This document shows positions 45,427 through 54,849 of a stretch of 64,000 bases of DNA, piece by piece. Where the stretch lies: NCBI RefSeq assembly GCF_017874615.1, contig NZ_JAGIKV010000003.1, positions 310,001 through 374,000 of the forward strand, read 5' to 3'. The notes beneath the pieces are model-generated. The model saw only the letters and a program-made list of their open reading frames with translations. It ran no database searches and was not told the DNA's origin. A program made the position numbers and the translations under genes. The stretch comes from Paenibacillus xylanexedens. Lineage in GTDB: Bacteria; Bacillota; Bacilli; Paenibacillales; Paenibacillaceae. Each line of letters starts with the position of its first letter. Position 1 is the stretch's first letter.

Positions 45427-46407
45427 ATGGTTAATCTGAAAAAGTGTACCATCTTTACGGTTATTGCTGCTCTCATGTTCATGGTATTAGGGAGTGCAGC
45501 ACCCAAAGCATCTGCTGCTACAGGTTTTTATGTAAGCGGTAACAAGTTGTACGATTCCACAGGCAAGGCTTTTGTCATGAGAGGTGTTAATCACGGACAT
45601 TCCTGGTTCAAAAATGATTTGAATACCGCTATCCCTGCCATCGCCAAAACAGGTGCCAATACGGTACGCATAGTTCTTTCGAATGGTAGCCTGTACACCA
45701 AAGATGATCTGAACGCTGTTAAAAATATTATTAATGTGGTTAACCAAAATAAAATGATAGCTGTACTCGAGGTGCATGACGCCACAGGGAAAGATGACTA
45801 TAATTCGTTGGATGCGGCAGTGAACTACTGGATTAGCATTAAGGAAGCTTTGATTGGCAAAGAAGATCGGGTAATCGTCAACATCGCCAATGAATGGTAT
45901 GGAACGTGGAATGGAAGTGCGTGGGCTGATGGCTACAAAAAAGCCATTCCGAAACTCCGAAATGCGGGAATTAAAAATACGCTAATTGTGGATGCAGCCG
46001 GATGGGGACAGTTCCCTCTATCCATCGTGGATTATGGACAAAGTGTATTTGCAGCCGATTCTCAGAAAAATACCGTCTTCTCCATTCATATGTATGAGTA
46101 TGCTGGCAAAGATGCTGCAACGGTCAAAGCCAATATGGAGAATGTGCTGAACAAAGGATTGGCTCTGATCATTGGTGAATTCGGGGGATATCACACAAAC
46201 GGTGATGTCGACGAGTATGCCATCATGAGATATGGTCAGGAAAAAGGGGTAGGCTGGCTTGCCTGGTCCTGGTACGGAAATAGTTCCGGTCTGAACTATT
46301 TGGACATGGCAACAGGTCCGAACGGAAGCTTAACGAGCTTTGGCAACACTGTAGTTAATGATACCTATGGTATTAAAAACACTTCCCAAAAAGCGGGGAT
46401 TTTCTAA
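45427..46407 (+). CDS. Secreted GH5 beta-mannanase
   Basis: The 326-residue protein has a signal peptide ending near PKASA and a single GH5 barrel of subfamily 8 type (GFYVSGNKLYDSTGKAFVMRGVNHGH at the N-terminus). The acid/base is Glu156 in NIANEWYG and the nucleophile Glu251 in IIGEFGG; HMYEYAG and WLAWSWYGN are typical of bacterial endo-beta-1,4-mannanases. There is no carbohydrate-binding module. It cuts mannan or glucomannan outside the cell. AGGAGG precedes the ATG. A cre-like site in the promoter predicts glucose repression. Confidence 0.92.
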   Translation: MVNLKKCTIFTVIAALMFMVLGSAAPKASAATGFYVSGNKLYDSTGKAFVMRGVNHGHSWFKNDLNTAIPAIAKTGANTVRIVLSNGSLYTKDDLNAVKNIINVVNQNKMIAVLEVHDATGKDDYNSLDAAVNYWISIKEALIGKEDRVIVNIANEWYGTWNGSAWADGYKKAIPKLRNAGIKNTLIVDAAGWGQFPLSIVDYGQSVFAADSQKNTVFSIHMYEYAGKDAATVKANMENVLNKGLALIIGEFGGYHTNGDVDEYAIMRYGQEKGVGWLAWSWYGNSSGLNYLDMATGPNGSLTSFGNTVVNDTYGIKNTSQKAGIF

Positions 46408-46425
46408 TCCGCCGATGAAAAAGGA

Positions 46426-46457
46426 ACACTCTGACGGTTACGTCAGGGTGTTTTTTT
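46426..46457 (+). terminator. Terminator after the mannanase gene
   Basis: ACACTCTGACG-GTTA-CGTCAGGGTGT followed by T residues. Confidence 0.9.
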
Positions 46458-46514
46458 AATAAAATGGCTCAATCTATAATGACTTTTGAATATTTCCGTT
46501 TGGTTATAAAATAT

Positions 46515-46536
46515 TTTGTTTTCAAAATAAAACAAA
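46515..46536 (+). promoter_or_regulatory. Dyad upstream of the rhamnose operon
   Basis: TTTGTTTT-N6-AAAACAAA is a perfect inverted repeat 50 bases before rhaEW. AACAAA-type half-sites suit a DeoR-family regulator such as RhaR; none is encoded here. Confidence 0.5.
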
Positions 46537-46586
46537 GATGATAAACTCGGATTAGGAATAAAACAAACATTATCGGAGGGAAACAA

Positions 46587-48656
46587 ATGGTACAGAGTTT
46601 ATGGAATGCATCGCAGGCAACTGAGAAAACAACAGGACTTGAGCAGTTGGTTTACCGATCCAATCTGATTGGATCTGATCGCAGTGTATGTAACATTTAC
46701 GGTGGTAATACCTCTACCAAAACGACAGTGAAGGATTTTCGTGGTCGTGATGTAGAAGTAATGTATGTGAAGGGAAGCGGCTCTGATCTGGGTTCCATGG
46801 AAGCGAAGCATTTTACCGGACTTGGGCTCGAAGACATTCGACCATTAATTGAACGTGAATCCATGTCGGATGAAGAAATGGTTGAATATCTGGGACATTG
46901 CATGATTGATGCCAAGCATCCGCGCGCCTCTATCGAGACTCTTCTGCATGCGTTCCTTCCATATAAACATGTTGATCATACGCACCCGGATGCGATTATC
47001 AGCCTGTGTTGTGCGCATAACGGCAAGGAATTGGCGAAAGAGATCTACGGTGATCGATTTGTATGGGTGCCTTACGTACGTCCAGGATTCACCTTATCTA
47101 AAATGATTGCTGAAAGCGTATTCTCGAATCCAAATGCGGAACTCGTACTGATGGAAAAACACGGACTTGTGACCTGGGGAGAAACATCCGAGGAATGTTA
47201 CGCTCAGACCATCAAGATCATCAATGAAGCGGAAGCATTCATCGAAGCACGGGTGGACGAAGGAAGCTTGTTCGGTGGTATGAAACACCCGGCACTGGCC
47301 GCTGATGTTCGTCGTCAGATCGTATCACGTGTAATGCCAACAATTCGTGGAGCGGTATCGGATAGCAAAAAAATGATTTTGTCCTTTGACGATCAAGAGG
47401 ACGTACTTGCTTTTGTGGGCGGAGCAGATTCCCCGGAATTGTCTCAGGTGGGTGCAGCTTGCCCGGATCATCTGGTACATACCAAAGTGGTACCTCTGTT
47501 CATCGATTGGACACCGGATGCGGAAGATATTGAAGGCTTAAAAGCCAAGCTGGTAGAAGGTGTTGCCGCCTACAAAGAGCAATATCAACAGTACTTTGAG
47601 AGCAACAAAAACGAAGGTGATGTCATGTTCGAAGCGGCACCACGCGTTATCCTCATTCCAGGTGTGGGCATGATCAACACAGGCAAGAGCTGGGCGCTTT
47701 CCCAAGTAAGCGGAGCGTTGTATCACAGAGCGATTGCCGTTATGCGTGGAGCTACTAGCCTAGGTCAATTCGTATCACTCATTGCAAACGAATCTTACAA
47801 TGTGGAGTACTGGCCGCTGGAATTGTACAAATTGTCTTTGGCACCAGCAGAAACCGAATTCTCCCGTAAAGTGGCGTTTATTACAGGCGGCGCAGGCGGG
47901 ATCGGAAGTGAAACAGCACGCAGATTGGTATCTGAAGGTGCACATGTGGTGCTTGCAGATCTCAACCTAGAGGGCGCACAGAAGGTAGCACAGGAAATCA
48001 ATGATCAGTACGGTGAGAATCGTGCTTATGCGCTGAAAATGGACGTAACCGATGAGGAAGCCGTTCAATCTGCGTATGCTGATGTTGCGGTGCAGTATGG
48101 CGGAGTGGATATCATCGTGAACAATGCCGGATTGGCGACATCCAGCCCATTTGACGAAACGTCCCTGAAAGAATGGAACCTGAATATGAATGTTCTGGGT
48201 ACAGGATATTTCCTCGTGGCTCGCGAAGCCTTCAAGCTGATGAAACAGCAGGGTATTGGAGGAAGCATGGTATTTATCGGGTCCAAGAACTCGGTGTATG
48301 CAGGTAAAAGTGCCTCTGCCTATAGCTCAGCGAAAGCGCTGGAAGCACATCTGGCACGTTGTATTGCAGCAGAAGGTGGAGAGTATGGCATTCGTGTCAA
48401 CACGATTCTTCCAGATGCCATTCTACAGGGTTCAGCGATCTGGAACGGTTCCTGGAGAAATGAACGAGCAGCAGCATACGGTATCGAGCCGGATCAATTA
48501 GAAGAGTATTACCGCAAACGGACGACATTGCTCGTGAATATCTATCCAAGAGATATTGCGGAAGGAATTGCATTCTTTGCTTCTTCGAAATCCGAAAAAA
48601 CAACCGGTTGCATGATGACCATTGATGGCGGTGTACCGGCAGCATTTACACGTTAA
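46587..48656 (+). CDS. rhaEW: Bifunctional rhamnulose-1-phosphate aldolase / lactaldehyde dehydrogenase
   Basis: The 689-residue fusion has an N-terminal class II aldolase/adducin domain (about 1-400; SGSDLGSM, metal ligands in [28 protein letters not shown]). The C-terminal short-chain dehydrogenase (about 425-689) shows [25 protein letters not shown] and the catalytic [12 protein letters not shown]. This matches the RhaEW (YuxG) proteins of Bacillus, which split L-rhamnulose-1-phosphate to dihydroxyacetone phosphate and L-lactaldehyde and then convert the latter. CGGAGGG precedes the ATG. rhaA follows after 19 bases; the rhamnulokinase and mutarotase genes of the classical operon are absent from this window. 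Confidence 0.93.
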   Translation: MVQSLWNASQATEKTTGLEQLVYRSNLIGSDRSVCNIYGGNTSTKTTVKDFRGRDVEVMYVKGSGSDLGSMEAKHFTGLGLEDIRPLIERESMSDEEMVEYLGHCMIDAKHPRASIETLLHAFLPYKHVDHTHPDAIISLCCAHNGKELAKEIYGDRFVWVPYVRPGFTLSKMIAESVFSNPNAELVLMEKHGLVTWGETSEECYAQTIKIINEAEAFIEARVDEGSLFGGMKHPALAADVRRQIVSRVMPTIRGAVSDSKKMILSFDDQEDVLAFVGGADSPELSQVGAACPDHLVHTKVVPLFIDWTPDAEDIEGLKAKLVEGVAAYKEQYQQYFESNKNEGDVMFEAAPRVILIPGVGMINTGKSWALSQVSGALYHRAIAVMRGATSLGQFVSLIANESYNVEYWPLELYKLSLAPAETEFSRKVAFITGGAGGIGSETARRLVSEGAHVVLADLNLEGAQKVAQEINDQYGENRAYALKMDVTDEEAVQSAYADVAVQYGGVDIIVNNAGLATSSPFDETSLKEWNLNMNVLGTGYFLVAREAFKLMKQQGIGGSMVFIGSKNSVYAGKSASAYSSAKALEAHLARCIAAEGGEYGIRVNTILPDAILQGSAIWNGSWRNERAAAYGIEPDQLEEYYRKRTTLLVNIYPRDIAEGIAFFASSKSEKTTGCMMTIDGGVPAAFTR

Positions 48657-48675
48657 AATAGGAGGGTTCTTGCGG

Positions 48676-49947
48676 ATGGATAACCAAGTCAAGCAAGCGT
48701 ATGAAGCAGCCAAGGCATTGTATGCCCAGCACGGAATTGATACGGACGAAGTACTGAACAAACTCGCGGAGATCAAAGTATCCGTACACTGCTGGCAAGG
48801 CGACGATGTCAAAGGTTTTCTGAATAAAGATGGGGAGTTAACAGGGGGCATTTCCGTTACAGGTCAATATCCGGGGGCTGCCACCACACCTGCAGAACTT
48901 CGTAACGATCTGGAGCAAGCTTTTGCTCTGATTCCCGGCAAACATAAGGTCAATCTGCACGCGATCTACACGGATACAGACGAGCAGGTTGAACTGGATC
49001 AGATTGAGCCAAAGCATTATGAGAACTGGGTAAAATGGGCGAAAGAACAAGGACTCGGTCTGGACTTCAACCCAACATGTTTTTCCCATGAAAAATCAAG
49101 TGACGGGTTCACGCTCAGTCATCCAGACCCTGAAATTCGCAAGTTCTGGATTGATCACTGCAAGGCATCCCGCCGGATTGGTGCTTATTTCGGGGAACAG
49201 CTTGGTCAGACTTGTGTAACCAATGTATGGGTACCGGACGGATTCAAGGATAATCCGGTTGATCGGTTGACACCACGCAAACGTCTCAAAGAATCGCTGG
49301 ATGAAGTATTCGGCGAACCACTTAACCCGGAGCACAACCTGGACGCGGTAGAGAGTAAGCTGTTTGGTCTGGGTTCGGAAGCATATGTAGTGGGTTCTCA
49401 TGAATTCTATATGGGTTACGGTTTGCAAAATGATACGTTGATCTGTCTTGATGCGGGTCATTTCCATCCAACAGAGGTTATTTCCAATAAACTGTCGTCC
49501 TTGTCTTTGTTTACAAGTGGCATTCTGCTTCACGTAAGCCGCCCGATGCGCTGGGACAGTGACCATGTGGTAATCATGGACGATGAGTTGCTTGAAATTG
49601 CCCGTGAACTGGTTCGACATGATCTGCTTGCGACTACACATATTGGACTGGATTTCTTTGATGCAAGCATTAACCGTGTAGCTGCATGGGTTGTGGGAAC
49701 TCGCAACACGATCAAAGCCCTTCTCCGAGCGATGCTCGAACCAGTGGATGCCTTGAAACAAGCCGAACTGGAAGGGGATTACACGTTGCGCCTTGCCTTA
49801 ACGGAAGAGTTCAAATCCTATCCGTTTGGCGCAATCTGGGACTACTATTGTGCTCAGCAAGGCGTACCAGTTCGTGAAAAGTGGATCACCGATATCAAAA
49901 CCTATGAACAAGACGTATTACTACAGCGTGATAAATCATTGGTGTAA
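48676..49947 (+). CDS. rhaA: L-rhamnose isomerase
   Basis: The 423-residue enzyme starts at ATG 48676 behind AGGAGGG; the frame is open upstream into rhaEW but without a site. It follows RhaA throughout: [108 protein letters not shown], with the metal-binding Glu, Asp and His residues within these blocks. It converts L-rhamnose to L-rhamnulose. Operon with rhaEW; a strong terminator follows. Confidence 0.95.
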   Translation: MDNQVKQAYEAAKALYAQHGIDTDEVLNKLAEIKVSVHCWQGDDVKGFLNKDGELTGGISVTGQYPGAATTPAELRNDLEQAFALIPGKHKVNLHAIYTDTDEQVELDQIEPKHYENWVKWAKEQGLGLDFNPTCFSHEKSSDGFTLSHPDPEIRKFWIDHCKASRRIGAYFGEQLGQTCVTNVWVPDGFKDNPVDRLTPRKRLKESLDEVFGEPLNPEHNLDAVESKLFGLGSEAYVVGSHEFYMGYGLQNDTLICLDAGHFHPTEVISNKLSSLSLFTSGILLHVSRPMRWDSDHVVIMDDELLEIARELVRHDLLATTHIGLDFFDASINRVAAWVVGTRNTIKALLRAMLEPVDALKQAELEGDYTLRLALTEEFKSYPFGAIWDYYCAQQGVPVREKWITDIKTYEQDVLLQRDKSLV

Positions 49948-49966
49948 TCGTATTTATTTTTCGTAT

Positions 49967-50004
49967 AAACCACTATGGAATGAAAATTCCGTGGTGGTTT
50001 TTTT
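49967..50004 (+). terminator. Terminator after rhaA
   Basis: AAACCAC pairs with GTGGTTT, with inner GGAAT/ATTCC, then a T run. Confidence 0.85.
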
Positions 50005-50105
50005 GGCATAATCACGCTGAAATGCATAACTGAGGCGATTGCTTCCATACTAGGAATATAGATCCGTATCGTATACGATTGCCACGCAGAGGAGGAATAA
50101 TAGAG

Positions 50106-51779
50106 TTGAATCTAGCCCACAACAAACTGTATATCGCTGCACTTGGCGGCGTGAATGAAATAGGGAAGAATATGTATTTCATCCAGTACCATCAGGACAT
50201 CATCGTGATTGACTGTGGTTCGAAGTTTCCCGATGAGACATTGCCTGGTATTGATCTGATCATTCCGGATGTAACGTATCTGCTGGAAAATCTGGATAAA
50301 GTAAGGGGTCTTGTGGTTACTCACGGACATGAAGATCACATTGGTGGCATTCCCTATTTGTTAAAACAAATGAACATCCCGGTGTATGCATCCAGGCTCA
50401 CTCGTGGGCTGATCGAACTTAAACTGAAAGAGCATGGGCTGCTGCGCAAGGCCGACTTGCATACGATCGATGCTCATTCCAGCATTACGCTGGGAGGGAT
50501 CGAGGTTTCCTTTTTTGCAACCAGTCATAGTATACCGGATTGTCTTGGTATCTTTTTTCAGACCCCAGCAGGCAATGTTGTGCATACCGGAGATTTCAAA
50601 TTTGATATGTCGCCTGTACATGGACCTTTCCCAGATTTGCACCGTATGGCCGAGATTGGCAAACAGGGTGTCCATATTTTGCTCTCCGAGAGTACCAATG
50701 CAGAAAGACCCGGATTTACACCTTCCGAGCGTGTTGTGGGGGATCACATTCTGGATGCCTTTATCCGTGCAAAACAAAAAGTATTTATCTCGACCTTTGC
50801 GTCGAATGTCAGTAGGGTACAGCAGATTGTGAATGCAGCATTCGAGACGGGTCGCAAACTGGCACTGTTGGGCAGAAGTATGGTGAATGTGGTATCGGTG
50901 GCCAGTGAATTGGGGTATTTGCAAGTTCCTGACGGATTGTTGATTGAAGCTATCGATTCGGATCAGTTTCCACCAGAACAAGTCGTTGTGTTATGCACCG
51001 GTAGCCAGGGAGAAGCGATGGCAGCATTGTCACGTTTGGCATCCGGTAAACATCCTCACGTAAGAATTAACGCCGGGGACACGGTCATTATTGCTGCCGG
51101 AGCCATTCCGGGCAATGAACGAAATCTTGCGCATGTAATTGATAACCTGTATGTTCTTGGAGCACGTGTGATATATGGTTCAAGTGGTGCAGCTGGGATG
51201 CATGTATCCGGACACGGCAGTCAGGAAGAACTCAAATTGATGCTTACTCTGATGAAACCGGATTATCTGATTCCGATCCACGGTGAGTTTCGCATGTTGT
51301 ATCAGCACAGACTGCTTGCTGAATCCGTAGGTATAGAGCGTGATCATGTGTTTATCGTGAATAATGGGGATATGGTCCAATACAAAGACGGCATTGCTTC
51401 GCTGGGTCCCAAAATTGCGTCGGGCAACAGCCTCGTAGACGGTCTGATCATGGGTGATGTCGGCAATATTGTATTGCGTGACCGCAGGCAACTATCCTCC
51501 GATGGCATGCTGGTGATTGTGACTACACTGAGCAAAACGGAGAAACAAATGGTCACATCACCCGAGATTATCTCCAGAGGGTTTGTGTTCGTCAAGGATT
51601 CGGAAGAATTTATGCATGAGATTCATGAGCTGGTTCTGAACCGGATGGGGGAGTTGACAGGAGCTGGTGTGAATCAGTGGAATGTAATCAAAAGGAAGCT
51701 GAAAGACGAGATCGGTCACTATATTTACGCCCAAACAAAGAGAAGACCTATGATCTTGCCTATTATTATTGAAGTCTGA
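50106..51779 (+). CDS. RNase J-type beta-CASP ribonuclease
   Basis: The 557-residue protein starts at TTG 50106 behind AGAGGAGG. The metallo-beta-lactamase core has HGHEDHIGG (about 74-82), HTGDFKFD and the beta-CASP domain with LLSESTNAERPGFTPSE, STFASNVSRVQQIVNAA, LCTGSQGEAMAALSRLA and HVSGHGSQEELKLML, IPIHGEFRML. The C-terminal domain (about 460-557) is as in RNase J. RNase J has 5'-3' exo- and endonuclease activity in mRNA decay and rRNA maturation. Paenibacillus relatives carry more than one copy; which paralogue this is cannot be said. A 12-bp palindrome ATCGTATACGAT (50068-50079) lies upstream and could be an operator. Confidence 0.9.
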   Translation: MNLAHNKLYIAALGGVNEIGKNMYFIQYHQDIIVIDCGSKFPDETLPGIDLIIPDVTYLLENLDKVRGLVVTHGHEDHIGGIPYLLKQMNIPVYASRLTRGLIELKLKEHGLLRKADLHTIDAHSSITLGGIEVSFFATSHSIPDCLGIFFQTPAGNVVHTGDFKFDMSPVHGPFPDLHRMAEIGKQGVHILLSESTNAERPGFTPSERVVGDHILDAFIRAKQKVFISTFASNVSRVQQIVNAAFETGRKLALLGRSMVNVVSVASELGYLQVPDGLLIEAIDSDQFPPEQVVVLCTGSQGEAMAALSRLASGKHPHVRINAGDTVIIAAGAIPGNERNLAHVIDNLYVLGARVIYGSSGAAGMHVSGHGSQEELKLMLTLMKPDYLIPIHGEFRMLYQHRLLAESVGIERDHVFIVNNGDMVQYKDGIASLGPKIASGNSLVDGLIMGDVGNIVLRDRRQLSSDGMLVIVTTLSKTEKQMVTSPEIISRGFVFVKDSEEFMHEIHELVLNRMGELTGAGVNQWNVIKRKLKDEIGHYIYAQTKRRPMILPIIIEV

Positions 51780-51845
51780 GACCGTAAGGAATAGGGATTC
51801 TCCTTGCCCTAATGGTCTGTGCAAACGTGTATATGGAAGTTTAAC

Positions 51846-51903
51846 AGCCTGATGAATGTCGGATCATACTTCTGTATGAACGTCACATTGATATCGGGCT
51901 TTT
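51846..51903 (+). terminator. Possible terminator after the RNase J gene
   Basis: AGCCTGAT pairs with ATCGGGCT around a long loop with additional CATAC/GTATG pairing; the T tail is short. Confidence 0.5.
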
Positions 51904-51998
51904 GCTATTACATCGGGAATGTACAATAGACGTGCGATAAATGGAGTTGAATCAAATTCGCCATGGGTTTGCGATTCGAAGTATAATAAAAGGTAAAC

Positions 51999-52191
51999 TA
52001 TATGAATTGAACTAAACATTCACACGAGAACGTAGAGGACAGAAAGAACCTGAAGAAGCGGAGCGTGCGCCTTTATCTCCGGATGTTCACCTTTGAAAAA
52101 GTAAATCAAAACATCTGGGGATAACAGCGATCGGAAGGTTGTTCTGTCATCGGAGTGGTAAGTGTGAATATTCTTGAGTTCAATTTATATA
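51999..52191 (+). repeat. Structured intergenic repeat, copy 3 (193 bp)
   Basis: It has the same ends and core as copy 2 (TATATGAATTGAACTAAACA ... TTGAGTTCAATTTATATA). Differences are paired: ATTCACAC faces GTGTGAAT where copy 2 has ATTTACAC/GTGTAAAT, and GGATGTT faces AACATCT where copy 2 has GGATTTT/AAAATCT. It ends only 25 bases before the scrR start codon, so the promoter of scrR must lie in or before the repeat. Confidence 0.9.
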
Positions 52192-52216
52192 GCTAACAGA
52201 AACAAGAGGAGTCTTT

Positions 52217-53200
52217 ATGAATAAAACGATTTCTGATATCGCTCAGATGGCAGGTGTGGCAAAAAGCACGGTCTCTCGCTTCCTGAATGGAGGATCGGTT
52301 AGTGAGGATACACGCCAGAAGATTGAGCGTATTATCAAACAATACAATTATGTTCCCAACACATTTGCACAGAGTCTGAAGGCAAAGAAGACCAGTATCA
52401 TCGGTACGGTTGTGCCACGTCTTGATTCTTTTGCAACATCACAGACATTGATCGGAATTGATGAAGAACTGCGGAGTAATCAGTATCAGATGCTGATCGC
52501 AAACACGAGTCAGGACATGCAGCGCGAGATTGATGCCATCTATGATTTTGCACGACAGAAGGTATCGGGTATTATTCTGCTGGCTGCTGAAGTGACCGAA
52601 GCACATCTGAAGGCCGTTGAGGATATACGGATTCCGGTGTTATTGGTAGGGCAGCAGCATGAGCAATTGCACAGTCTGGTTCACAATGATGATCAGGCAG
52701 GTTATGAGATGGGCAGATATGTCGTCGAACAGGGTCACCGCAAGATCGTGTATATTGGGGTTAGCGAGAAGGATCGGGCGGTAGGAATCTATCGTAAACA
52801 AGGGTTCCAGCGAGCAATCGCCGAGTGTGGTGGATGTGAAGTGAAGTATTATGAGACAAGCTTTAAGATGTCTGAAGCCATCGTTACCGCTGAAGCCATT
52901 CTGAAAGAAATCACACCAACGATCATCGTGGGGGCTACGGATAATATCGCACTGGGTGTGATGAAGATTGCATTCTCGAATAAAATCCGCATACCGCAAG
53001 ATTTGTCTGTTACCGGATTTGGCGGGTATGATATTACGGAGATGATTCACCCCACGCTGACGACTGTGAAATATCATTATTTGCAGGCAGGGAAAGTAGC
53101 GGCGAATCACATTATTCGACTGGTCAAAGGCGAGTCGGTGGAGGAACGAACAACACTGGACGTAGAACTAATTCCTCGAGAAAGCGTTGACAAATTATAA
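52217..53200 (+). CDS. scrR: LacI-family sucrose operon repressor
   Basis: The 327-residue LacI-family regulator has an N-terminal HTH (TISDIAQMAGVAKSTVSRFLNGGSVSEDTRQKIERII), hinge (NYVPNTFAQSLKAKKT) and periplasmic-binding-protein-like effector domain. Directly downstream lie scrB and scrA, with two CCGG-centred operators between, so it very likely represses sucrose uptake and hydrolysis. GAGGAG precedes the ATG. The 5' leader is formed by repeat copy 3. Confidence 0.88.
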   Translation: MNKTISDIAQMAGVAKSTVSRFLNGGSVSEDTRQKIERIIKQYNYVPNTFAQSLKAKKTSIIGTVVPRLDSFATSQTLIGIDEELRSNQYQMLIANTSQDMQREIDAIYDFARQKVSGIILLAAEVTEAHLKAVEDIRIPVLLVGQQHEQLHSLVHNDDQAGYEMGRYVVEQGHRKIVYIGVSEKDRAVGIYRKQGFQRAIAECGGCEVKYYETSFKMSEAIVTAEAILKEITPTIIVGATDNIALGVMKIAFSNKIRIPQDLSVTGFGGYDITEMIHPTLTTVKYHYLQAGKVAANHIIRLVKGESVEERTTLDVELIPRESVDKL

Positions 53201-53225
53201 AAACATCCTTTATGATAATTCCATC

Positions 53226-53235
53226 GAACCGGTTC
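53226..53235 (+). promoter_or_regulatory. Operator 1 of the sucrose operon
   Basis: GAACCGGTTC within ATCGAACCGGTTCCAT, 14 of 15 positions matching the cre consensus, as expected for a LacI-family operator. Confidence 0.65.
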
Positions 53236-53312
53236 CATTATGAATATCCAATACGGATATGCGAACACGGGCAGGCACTAATGCCATATGGAATTATTTT
53301 TTTGTGACCATT

Positions 53313-53324
53313 GGAACCGGTTCC
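53313..53324 (+). promoter_or_regulatory. Operator 2 of the sucrose operon
   Basis: GGAACCGGTTCC, a perfect palindrome 24 bases before scrB, spaced about 88 bases (roughly eight helical turns) from operator 1. Either ScrR or CcpA could bind. Confidence 0.7.
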
Positions 53325-53347
53325 TATATTTTGAATGGAGAACAGCT

Positions 53348-54823
53348 ATGAAAATGACTAGAGAGCAACGTTACAGACGAATTGAGCAAGCGGAGCCTGG
53401 AGAGATTGTGAAGCTTGAAGCACAGGTATCCAAGTGTCCATGGAGACAGAGTTATCACATTCAGCCGATAACAGGTCTGCTTAATGATCCTAACGGCTTT
53501 GCATATTATCAAGGCTATTATCATCTGTTCTATCAGTGGTTTCCACTTGGGACAGAACATGGCATGAAATACTGGTATCATACCCGCTCGAAGAATCTGG
53601 TGAACTGGGAAAATGTCGGGATTGGAATCGAACCGGGTGGCAGGTATGACTCACACGGAGCTTATTCCGGCAGTGCGATTGAAAAAGACGGGAAGCTGTA
53701 CTTGCTGTACACAGGCAATACGAGGGATGAGGAGTGGGTCAGACATCCGTATCAATGCCTGGCAGTTATGGATGAAAGCGGTTCAGTAACCAAACTGAAT
53801 GATCCCGTGATCTCGTCTGTGCCAGACGGATACACGGAACACTTCAGAGATCCGAAGGTGTGGCAACAAGGAGACATGTATTATTGTGTAATCGGTGCGC
53901 AGAGAACAGATGAGACGGGATGTACAGTGCTGTATCGCTCAATTGATCTGAACAACTGGGAGTTTCTTGGTGAAATTCATACGCAATTAACCTCCTTTGG
54001 TTACATGTGGGAGTGCCCGGATTATATGGAGATGGACGGGAAAGGTGTACTTGTCTTTTCCCCGCAAGGCTTAGATGCAGCGGGAGATCATTATCAGAAT
54101 ATTTTTCAATCCGGTTATCTTATCGGTGACCCGCTCAATCTCCAGACAAGAGAGTTCAAACATGGTGAATTTCAGGAGTTGGATCGTGGATTCGACTTCT
54201 ATGCGCCGCAGACCATGCAGGGCCCGGACGGAAGACGTATTCTGGTTGGTTGGATGGGACTTCCCGATCTGGAATATCCGACAGACGATAGTGGCTGGGC
54301 TCATTGCCTGACCATCCCTCGGCAATTGTCACTGAGAGACGGCAAGTTAATCCAACAACCTGTTGCAGAGATGGAGCAATTGCGCCAGCAGGATAAAGGC
54401 ACACATATTCGCGCAACAATTGACAATGAGAGTCGATCTTTCACTGGTTTTAATGGAATTACCTATGAGCTGATATGTGAGATGAGCCATGTAGATGCAG
54501 AGACTGTAGGCATCGAATTCCGGGCAAATGGAACTGAGAAAACGGTTCTTCTGTATGACCAAATCCAGCAGAAAGTTGTCTTGGATCGGACCATGTCTGG
54601 TGCCGAGTTGGCTGAACAAAATGGTACGATACGGCGGTGCACGCTTACTGCGGAAGTGATTAAGTTCCATCTGTTCGTAGATTCGTCTTCCGTCGAGATC
54701 TTTGTGAACGATGGGGAAGAGGTCTTTACCAGCCGCATTTTCCCAAGCCGGAACAGCGTGGATATTCGTTTCTTTGCACACGGAGGCAAAGCTGATTTTG
54801 AAGCAACTCAATGGAATTATTAA
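53348..54823 (+). CDS. scrB: Sucrose-6-phosphate hydrolase (GH32)
   Basis: The 491-residue GH32 enzyme starts at ATG 53348 behind TGGAGAA; the upstream in-frame extension lies in the operator region. The nucleophile is Asp47 in GLLNDPNGF; FRDPKVW provides the transition-state Asp and MWECPDYM the acid/base Glu. A C-terminal beta-sandwich ends with SSVEIFVNDGEEVFTSRIFP. There is no signal peptide. It splits sucrose-6-phosphate from the PTS into glucose-6-phosphate and fructose. Operon with the PTS gene 26 bases downstream. Confidence 0.93.
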   Translation: MKMTREQRYRRIEQAEPGEIVKLEAQVSKCPWRQSYHIQPITGLLNDPNGFAYYQGYYHLFYQWFPLGTEHGMKYWYHTRSKNLVNWENVGIGIEPGGRYDSHGAYSGSAIEKDGKLYLLYTGNTRDEEWVRHPYQCLAVMDESGSVTKLNDPVISSVPDGYTEHFRDPKVWQQGDMYYCVIGAQRTDETGCTVLYRSIDLNNWEFLGEIHTQLTSFGYMWECPDYMEMDGKGVLVFSPQGLDAAGDHYQNIFQSGYLIGDPLNLQTREFKHGEFQELDRGFDFYAPQTMQGPDGRRILVGWMGLPDLEYPTDDSGWAHCLTIPRQLSLRDGKLIQQPVAEMEQLRQQDKGTHIRATIDNESRSFTGFNGITYELICEMSHVDAETVGIEFRANGTEKTVLLYDQIQQKVVLDRTMSGAELAEQNGTIRRCTLTAEVIKFHLFVDSSSVEIFVNDGEEVFTSRIFPSRNSVDIRFFAHGGKADFEATQWNY

Positions 54824-54849
54824 GTATTACGTGAGAGGAATGAGATAAC

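Noticed and set aside
53201..53347. RAT leader in front of the sucrose operon
   Set aside because: No GGATTGTTACT or GGCAAAACCT motif is present; control is by CCGG palindromes and ScrR instead.
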